Origin: Echinometra lucunter
Lineage: Eukaryota > Echinodermata > Echinoidea > Camarodonta > Echinometridae
Assembly: GCA_029962745.1 (NCBI GenBank)
Contig: CM057152.1
Span: forward strand, 21,893,280-21,957,279
Direction of reading: 5' to 3'
Length of the DNA: 64,000 bases
The notes under the pieces are model-generated. The model was not told where the DNA came from, ran no database searches, and saw only the letters and a list, made by a program, of their open reading frames with translations. The first letter of the stretch is position 1. Every line of letters begins with the position of its first letter. The translations under genes and the position numbers were made by a program. Of this stretch, positions 58,601 through 64,000 are shown in pieces.

Positions 58601-61600
58601 TACAGGGTTCTCACTAGAAAATAATCCACACACAGTTCCCCCTCTGCGCAAAGCGCGGAAGTTTCCGAAGTGTTAAGGAATAACACCTTAAGTTAGGTAT
58701 GGAGGCAATACATGCTATAGCAAAAGGATGAAAACTACTTCTTGGTGAACAGGGGTTGTCTACTAATGGCATAATAGCACAAATACATTGCAAAAAAAAC
58801 CAAAACAACAATCTGTGGCATTTATCATTAATGTTAAGAATATATACTCCAATATTTTTTTTACCCTTGTCACCATGCATGGTGCAGCAATTTCACACAT
58901 GGCACTTCCTTGTCTGAAACCTGTACACATGGTACTGGAACCATGGGTGTTTAATGTACTGCAGAGAACCATATTCTGACAGTTTCAATCTGACGTTGAA
59001 GTAAAAAACAATGAAAAAGAACCCATTCTCTTGTGAAACTTGTACAAGAGAGGACAGCGGCACAAGCCATTTGCTGTTGATTGATGGCACTACTTATAGA
59101 GATGTATTTTTGAAACTTATGGCAATATCAATGAAGTTTGCAGCTTTCTCTTTTATTATGTCATGATAAATTGTTGTCTATTTTGTACGCAGATCATAGC
59201 ATAATTAGTTGTTCACACTTCCATACCAGTAACTTTAGTTAAAGGCATTGGCTAACTTTGTGAGTAGTTGATTTAAAAAATTCTCAAACTAAGATGAAAC
59301 ATGTGTATGAGTACTTGTATTTGTACTCAAAAACCCTGAAAACAACCATAATTTGGAATGAAAAAGCTTAGGTTAGACGCAAACGGCGATTTTATTATCC
59401 TTCGTCTCACGAGACAATCACTAAGAGGGCCACTTTGCTTGAATTTGAAAATGCAGGTATGTGCCTCCCGCCGCGTGATACGCCAATACACACAGTACGG
59501 TAAGGTGAGTCATACGCGCATGCGCACTCCTTATGTCTATTCTGTGCAACCGACCCTCGTATATTTTTCAAACATTGGTTCACATTTTTGATATTCAAAA
59601 ATACTTCCTGTGGATATTATACTTTGAAACTTTCAGACTGGTATTTTTACACTATAACCCTTATGTTTATCCCATTTTCAAGTAACAAAACAAGATTTTT
59701 TAAAAATCATAACAATGTTAACCAATGTCTTGAATATTGGAAATACAACACATGCAATTTTTCAAAGTCCCAAAGATAAATTACCTGTAACAGCGTTTTG
59801 CAAACTGGCAAGATTTGAGCTTCTTGGCTTTCTTTGTTTTCTTCTTTGGCACTTCATCTTCTTCGTCCTCATCCCCGCTGACATCATGATCTTTTCTATG
59901 TGCACCAGAATCTTTTGATTTGACAGCAGTTCTTTTGGTTTGTTTTGGTACATACTCCTCCTCATCCTCACTGAAATCACTGTCCTGTCGAGCCTTTCTA
60001 CTACCTCTCTTCGCTTGTGGGGTATTGGAGGAGGATGAGGCTCGACGTTTGGTTGGGCGGGGCACGTAGAGTTCTTCCTCACTCCAATCTTCGTCTTCAC
60101 TGGATTGTGTGTATTTCTTGGGCCTGCCTCGCTTTCTGGGACTGACAAATTTACCCCTCGGAGATTTTCCCTTGCCCTGCAAGAAGTTTGGGCGATAAAA
60201 TATGTCTTGGTGTATCATAAAGAACACAGAAATATATTTTTAAGGGAAAGTCCACCCCAGAAGTGTCACTGTTTCAATGAAATGAAATGAATTTGAACAG
60301 CATCTAAAAAAAGAAATGAGCAAAATCGGTCAAAGAATAAGAAAATTACACTCATTTATATTTTCTAATAAATTACTCTCGGCTCTGCAAATTGGCAACA
60401 CTGATGACATCATATGCGAGCAGCTCTCCATTCATTTTGTACATGAAATTTCACATTTTCTCAATTTTCTTGGAAGATACACATTTTCTAACCCCTACAG
60501 TCAATGTATGTTCAGAAGAATTGCTTTTACATAACATAATTTGACTATGGGGGTGAGAAAATGTGTAACTTCCAAGAAAATTGAGAAAATGTGAAATTTC
60601 ATGTATGAAATGAATGGAGAGCTGCTCGCATATCATGTCATCAGTGTTACCAATTTGCAGGGCCGAGAGTAATTTACTAGAAAATGTAAATGAGAGTAAT
60701 TTTCTTATTCTTTGACCGATTTTGCTCATTTCTTTTTTAAAATGCTTTTCAATTTAACTCCTTTTATTGAAAGAGTGAAACTTTTGGGGTGGACTTTCCC
60801 TTTAAATACAATACATACATATCCCTTGAAGTACAGTACATTCAAATGTAATGTCTTGAAAATATACAAGAAATGTTAGATAAGACACTTGGGGAGCGTT
60901 TCATGAAAGGACTTGTCGGATGTTTTATCCGACAAAGTCTGTTTTATAGGACAGTTGCCATAGTAACGATGCTTTTCAGCCAATCAAAGTCAAGGAAAGA
61001 TGTCAGATCTGACAGCTTGTCAGACAACAAATGTTGATGAAACGCCCCCCTGGTGTGCAAATTAAGTCACACAAACAGATGCATCCTTGGCTACAACTTT
61101 GTAAAAGAAGTGGAAAGGCATATTTTTCACCATTTAAAAAAAATATATCACAGGCAATACTCTACTAGCAAACCAAGGTTTACAACCATACTTCATGTAA
61201 TACAAGCCTCATTGTGAGCTATTAGACTGTCCCAATCTCTCATCCTTGAATTCTGACCTTGCCCTTTTTGCTGGATTGTGAATGCGAGTCCATTTCCCAG
61301 TCGCTCCCATCATCATCCATATCAGATGCTACCCATTCATCATCCAGGTCATCGTAGTCGTCCTCGGCGTACGATGCCACCTTGGCAGACCCTCTCTGAG
61401 ATCTTGATGTCTTTGTCTTCTTGGGTGCAGGTTCGTCTTCTTCGGACAGGTAGTCATAATCATCATCGTCGTCGTATTTTCTCGCCCGTGCTTTGGCCTG
61501 AGTTTTCTTGGGTTGAGGTGTAGCCCTCGCACCACCTTTGGGCCTCCCTCGTCCTCTTTTCTGAGGCGTGACAGTATCTTCAGTCTTGGATTCTTCGGCA

Positions 61601-63203
61601 GAAACGGAAATCAGTGGAAATCTCATTGCATCATTCATGTAATAATTCATATCCAATCAAATACAATTACTGATGCGCCTGGGAGGGTTTATAGCCACTT
61701 GGTCTACTATCAATTTGATCTAATTCCTTTTTGGTCCAATCATCACTTAGTCTAATACCCACTTGGGCTTACTGTTATTTTGTCTAATGCCACTTTGTCT
61801 TAGTTTTCCTCATTTCATCTCATGATCATTTGGTCTATTACTAGTTCGTCTAAGGAGATAGACTAAGTGGTGTTAGACCAAGTGGGTATTAGAAGAAATG
61901 GGTATAGCCTAACTTCAAATAACATGAAATGGTAATTGGGCTAAGTGGCAATCAGACCAAATGGTTATTAGATGAACTGGTTGTAGATGAAATGGGATTA
62001 GAAAATCATTAGACCATGTGGGATCAGACCAAACGGGCATTTAGACAAACTGGGATTAGACCAGGTGACAATTCACCCCTGAGAGTCAGAGACTAATATG
62101 CCTAAACATATGCAATATCATGTCTCCTACACATGTCCAACACTGATACCTGCATGCCACTATGTACTTTTCACAAAAAGCACCTTACAAGTGAACCGTT
62201 CACTACTGACTTGAATGCCTGCAAATCATGATTAAACGAAACATAATAAAGGCAAGTCATTAAAGTGTATCAGTCACGAAAAGACATTTTGCTTTGTATG
62301 TCACGGGTTCCATGTCACACTATATTCAAATTATGAGCTTTAAATATAGTCTGTATGAAAAAAATTTCTGAGTTCAAATGAACTCTCACTAAAATTCCAC
62401 TAGAGAGAAGACCAGAGGACTCCCTAACTACTAAAAGATAAATGTGCAAGATCATGTAGTTTCCATCCATGTTTCCAATGAATGTGAGCACAGGTAGCGG
62501 AATGCCGAGCTCAGACAAAGGAATAATAATAATAATAATAATATTCTGGATTTATATAGCGCCTAATACATCTCCAAGAGAGTCTCTAAGCGCTTTTACA
62601 GAAATATCATTACCCCGGTCATCGGATTCAGGCTTGCCCGCATACAATGCATGCACCTTCTCCACTCCCTAGGGAGCATTCCAGCCAGTCGCCTTTTGCA
62701 GGCGCGCACAATGCTAAACAAATCACAATGACTTTCGCATCCTACCGGGTACCCACTTAACACCTGGGTGGAGAGTGGCAAATGTAGATTCATATCTTGC
62801 CAAAGGACATTAGTGCCGCGCCGGGATTTGAACTCGGAAGGGGAGGGGCACCTTTTTTGTCTGTCAAAAGAGAGGTGCCCAGGGATGCAAACTAAGTTTT
62901 GCCTTGCATTTGCATGATATTCACCTAGAGGTAGAAATATCTTGACAGCATCTCAAGTCTTGCGAGCTTCTTGATAGTTACAACTGAAAAGCAGAGAAAT
63001 CTGACATTTTTTTTTGAAAGGCTTTAAAACTACAGAGAACTTTTAAAACACTGAATCATTCCTTTACCTTTCTTCGCTGGGGTCTCTGCCTTGGCACGTT
63101 TTGCTTCTGCCTTAGGTGCACTAGTCATCCATGAAGGGAGAGCCCTATCCTTTTGAACTGGTAGAGCTATCTCCTTATCACCATACATTACTGTCTCAGG
63201 TCC
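55700..63203 (-). CDS. APLF: Aprataxin and PNK-like factor, C-terminal part (5' end outside window)
   Basis: DNA-end-joining factor that binds Ku, poly(ADP-ribose) and histones at breaks. The - strand exons in order are 63068-63203, 61258-61592, 59785-60176, 58446-58577, 56398-56474 and 55700-55911; all are GT-AG and in phase, giving 427 aa here. The first exon has DRALPSWM, matching the Ku-binding motif. The next two are highly charged, with acidic clusters and two AT-hooks (KRGRGRPKGG, RKRGRPKKY). Two PBZ zinc fingers follow: C-QFAKR-C-(6)-H-(5)-H and C-EYGTG-C-(6)-H-(5)-H. The C-terminus YDYNDSFLNDD...DSDWNPEDSEDV matches the acidic histone-chaperone tail. The N-terminal FHA domain must lie beyond 64000. 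An additional exon between those listed is possible. The identity is firm; the AT-hook-rich middle is unlike what I know of vertebrate APLF. Confidence 0.92.
56661..57235. repeat. Interspersed repeat with three GACCTTTGACC units
   Basis: The left side has TTTATGCCTCCGCC and the right side has ATAATGCCTCCGGCAACC. Between are three units of about 130-150 bp containing TGACCTTTGACCTTGTGACC, AATCTAATCAGATCATTG and GAGCCAAGTTTGA (starts near 56750, 56888 and 57030). A GGAC microsatellite follows (57162-57185). GACCTTTGACC resembles a direct repeat of nuclear-receptor half-sites, but here it is a repeat-family feature. It lies in an APLF intron. Confidence 0.75.
57240..58130. other. APLF intron, nothing recognised
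   Basis: TTCCGTGTTCTTC-type short repeats occur at 57690-57740 and 58028-58060. No exon or defined element is seen. Confidence 0.45.
58132..58181. promoter_or_regulatory. Inverted pair of CRE sites in a hairpin
   Basis: TGTGACGTCA (58132-58141) and TGACGTCACA (58172-58181) are exact inverted copies of an extended CRE/ATF site. A second matched pair, CTGTGAATA and TATTCACAG, lies between them. The whole 50-bp segment can form a stem. It is in the APLF intron, about 265 bp downstream in the gene direction of the exon at 58446-58577. It may be a bidirectional regulatory site or the core of a small MITE. Confidence 0.45.
58603..58973. mobile_element. hAT-type MITE, copy 2
   Basis: Begins CAGGGTTCTCACTAG and matches 46570-46933 throughout; the right end (AGAGAACCATA) is diverged. 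Flanks TTCTGATA (58595-58602) and TTCTGACA (58974-58981) form an 8-bp duplication with one mismatch. It sits in the APLF intron upstream, in the gene direction, of the first PBZ-linking exon, 25 bp from its acceptor. Confidence 0.85.
60244..60801. mobile_element. TTAA-flanked foldback element in APLF intron
   Basis: Ends GGGAAAGTCCACCCC and GGGGTGGACTTTCCC are perfect inverted repeats beside TTAA (60240-60243 and 60802-60805). Inner arms match over about 150 bp, including TTGACCGATTTTGCTCATTTC and TTTCTCAATTTTCTTGGAAG. The segment with GATGACATCA and CTCTCCATTCATTTTGTAC resembles the element at 55084-55664, so they are related families. Confidence 0.82.
60891..61050. mobile_element. GCGTTTCATGAAAGG foldback MITE carrying an X-box
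   Basis: Starts GGGGAGCGTTTCATGAAAGG and ends GATGAAACGCCCCCC, with inner pieces TTGTCGGA/TCCGACAA and CTTGTCAGACAA. The termini resemble the GTTTCATAAAG family at 30161 and 35317. The centre holds a perfect X-box and a following GCCAATCA (60980-60987). Confidence 0.7.
60954..60967. promoter_or_regulatory. RFX-type X-box inside a MITE
   Basis: GTTGCCATAGTAAC fits GTNRCC-N2-RGYAAC and is close to the ideal palindromic X-box. It is followed 13 bp later by CCAAT-box-like GCCAATCA. It lies in an APLF intron within the repeat at 60891-61050. Confidence 0.5.
61688..62076. repeat. TTAGACNAAATGG foldback repeat, copy 2
   Basis: Begins TTTATAGCCACTTGGTCTA and ends TTAGACCAGGTGACAATTCAC, the same termini as 33344-33645. 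TTAGACCAAATGG-like motifs and their complements (TTTGGTCTAAT) alternate through about 390 bp. It lies in an APLF intron. Confidence 0.75.
62519..62838 (-). mobile_element. tRNA-derived SINE with (ATT)n tail
   Basis: On the - strand the copy begins with GAGTTCAAATCCC (62823-62835 on +), an RNA polymerase III B box, followed by the body ATTTGCCACTCTCCACCCAG. It ends GCGCTATATAAATCC plus (ATT)n (62524-62544 on +). The A box is missing, so it is slightly 5'-truncated. The body matches the + strand remnant at 16886-17075. It lies in an APLF intron. Confidence 0.85.
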
Positions 63204-64000
63204 CTATAAATCACATCAAAGAAGTTGAAGATTAGAGATTCAGGGCAGTATTCAACAGCATGTTTCTTGGCTAAGTAAAATGACTGAACTTTTATTCGCA
63301 TCACAATTAAGCACTTTACCTTAGCAAAGTTTATAAAATTTGCTTGTGCACAGCATATCATGGCTGTGTATGTATGAAAACTACATGCCTGCCTAACCAA
63401 GGCTTCTAATCTAATTGGCTTAATCCTAAATAGCCCGGGGGGGGGCGGGGGGGGGGGGGGGGAGGGAAAGAGAGCTAACCCCTGACCCCTTGACATTTTT
63501 TGCAATAAATTTTTAATGCAAAAAGATCTCGAGCTGCAATTTTACGTCTTTTTTCCTTCACATCTCGCGCATCTTTTGAGACCAGATTCCCAACATCTGG
63601 GAATGCGGTTCCAAGGCCAGCATAATTTTGTACTTGCACATCGGACCAAAAATCACTCAAAATCATGATTTCATGTATGATTTCAATACAAATTGTGTTT
63701 TAGCTAAATTTATAAAAGTATGATTATTTTCGCTTTTACATATTAAATCTATCAATTTTATGCCATTTATGATTGGAGAAGTGTCACCGACAAATTTTAT
63801 TGCAAAAACAATAAAAATCAAAAGAATGAAAAACAAATAAGTACATAAGAAATTTTTAAAAACAATGAAATATATACGAAATCAATTTTGATACCGGATT
63901 TTCAAAAAAATTACATTTTATACTACAAAGAGTATCTAGACCAAATATTAGCATATTTTGAGCTTTATTGAGTGATTTAAAGCAAAAAAAAAAAAAAAAA
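63204..64000. other. APLF intron or upstream sequence, no exon recognised
   Basis: The GTGATTTATAG acceptor of the first listed APLF exon is at its left edge. A G run lies at 63439-63462. An open frame on the - strand (63475-63666) has KDARDVKEKRRKIAARD but no recognised domain and no supported splice sites, so it is not called. The window ends in an A run (63984-64000). Confidence 0.45.

Noticed and set aside
62519..62838. A tRNA gene, suggested by the GAGTTCAAATCCC B box
   Set aside because: No A box or cloverleaf is present, and the body and (ATT)n tail identify a SINE.
63475..63666. Possible extra APLF exon on the - strand
   Set aside because: The peptide has basic stretches but no recognised domain, and acceptor/donor pairs in phase with the next exon could not be supported.
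63984..64000. Poly(A) tail of a processed gene at the window end
   Set aside because: The A run reaches the window edge with no coding similarity upstream; it cannot be told from a simple repeat.

Overview
This is a stretch of an animal nuclear genome, most likely an echinoderm and probably a sea urchin. It is AT-rich and intron-rich. It is full of short inverted-repeat transposons, (ATT)n-tailed tRNA-type SINEs and long poly-G/poly-C runs, and it holds one 500-base assembly gap (22613-23112). The lineage call rests on the arginine kinase, which has creatine-kinase-like sequence carrying arginine-kinase specificity marks. That combination is known from echinoderms. The species cannot be named from the sequence alone.

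Three protein-coding genes can be assembled exon by exon with matching splice phases. (1) Arginine kinase, + strand, coding exons 29259-33892, 372 aa, complete. (2) POLR2I/RPB9, the zinc-ribbon subunit of RNA polymerase II, + strand, 38794-48650, 130 aa, complete, five exons. (3) The C-terminal part of APLF, a poly(ADP-ribose)-binding DNA-repair factor and histone chaperone, - strand, 55700-63203; its 5' exons lie beyond the right edge. POLR2I and APLF are convergent, separated by about 7 kb of repeats.

Layout: 1-7 kb is a patchwork of G/C-tract transposons, a 498-bp tandem duplication and a 16-bp minisatellite. A CRE/E-box-bearing, promoter-like segment with a possible non-coding first exon sits at 7.5-7.7 kb. 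From 8 to 29 kb there is no recognisable coding sequence, only MITEs, SINE/LINE remnants and simple repeats. The kinase gene occupies 29.2-34.7 kb. From 35 to 38.6 kb there are hAT-like elements and a CR1-like LINE fragment cut by a MITE. Intron 1 of POLR2I (38868-46080) is mostly a stack of nested transposons: a foldback element with 9-bp target duplications, a 101-bp relative inside its arm, a 5.2-kb hAT-like element inside that, and a 5'-truncated L1/Tx1-like LINE inside the hAT.

The most unusual signal is a pair of extremely short insertions. One is a perfect 32-bp palindrome at 38431-38462 flanked by a perfect 8-bp direct repeat. The other is a 38-bp relative at 6224-6261 flanked by an 8-bp repeat with one mismatch. 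They look like a transposon family reduced to its terminal inverted repeats. Many target-site duplications (8-bp hAT-type, 9-bp Mutator-type, TTAA, TA, TAA) can be read directly, so insertion order can be reconstructed in several places.
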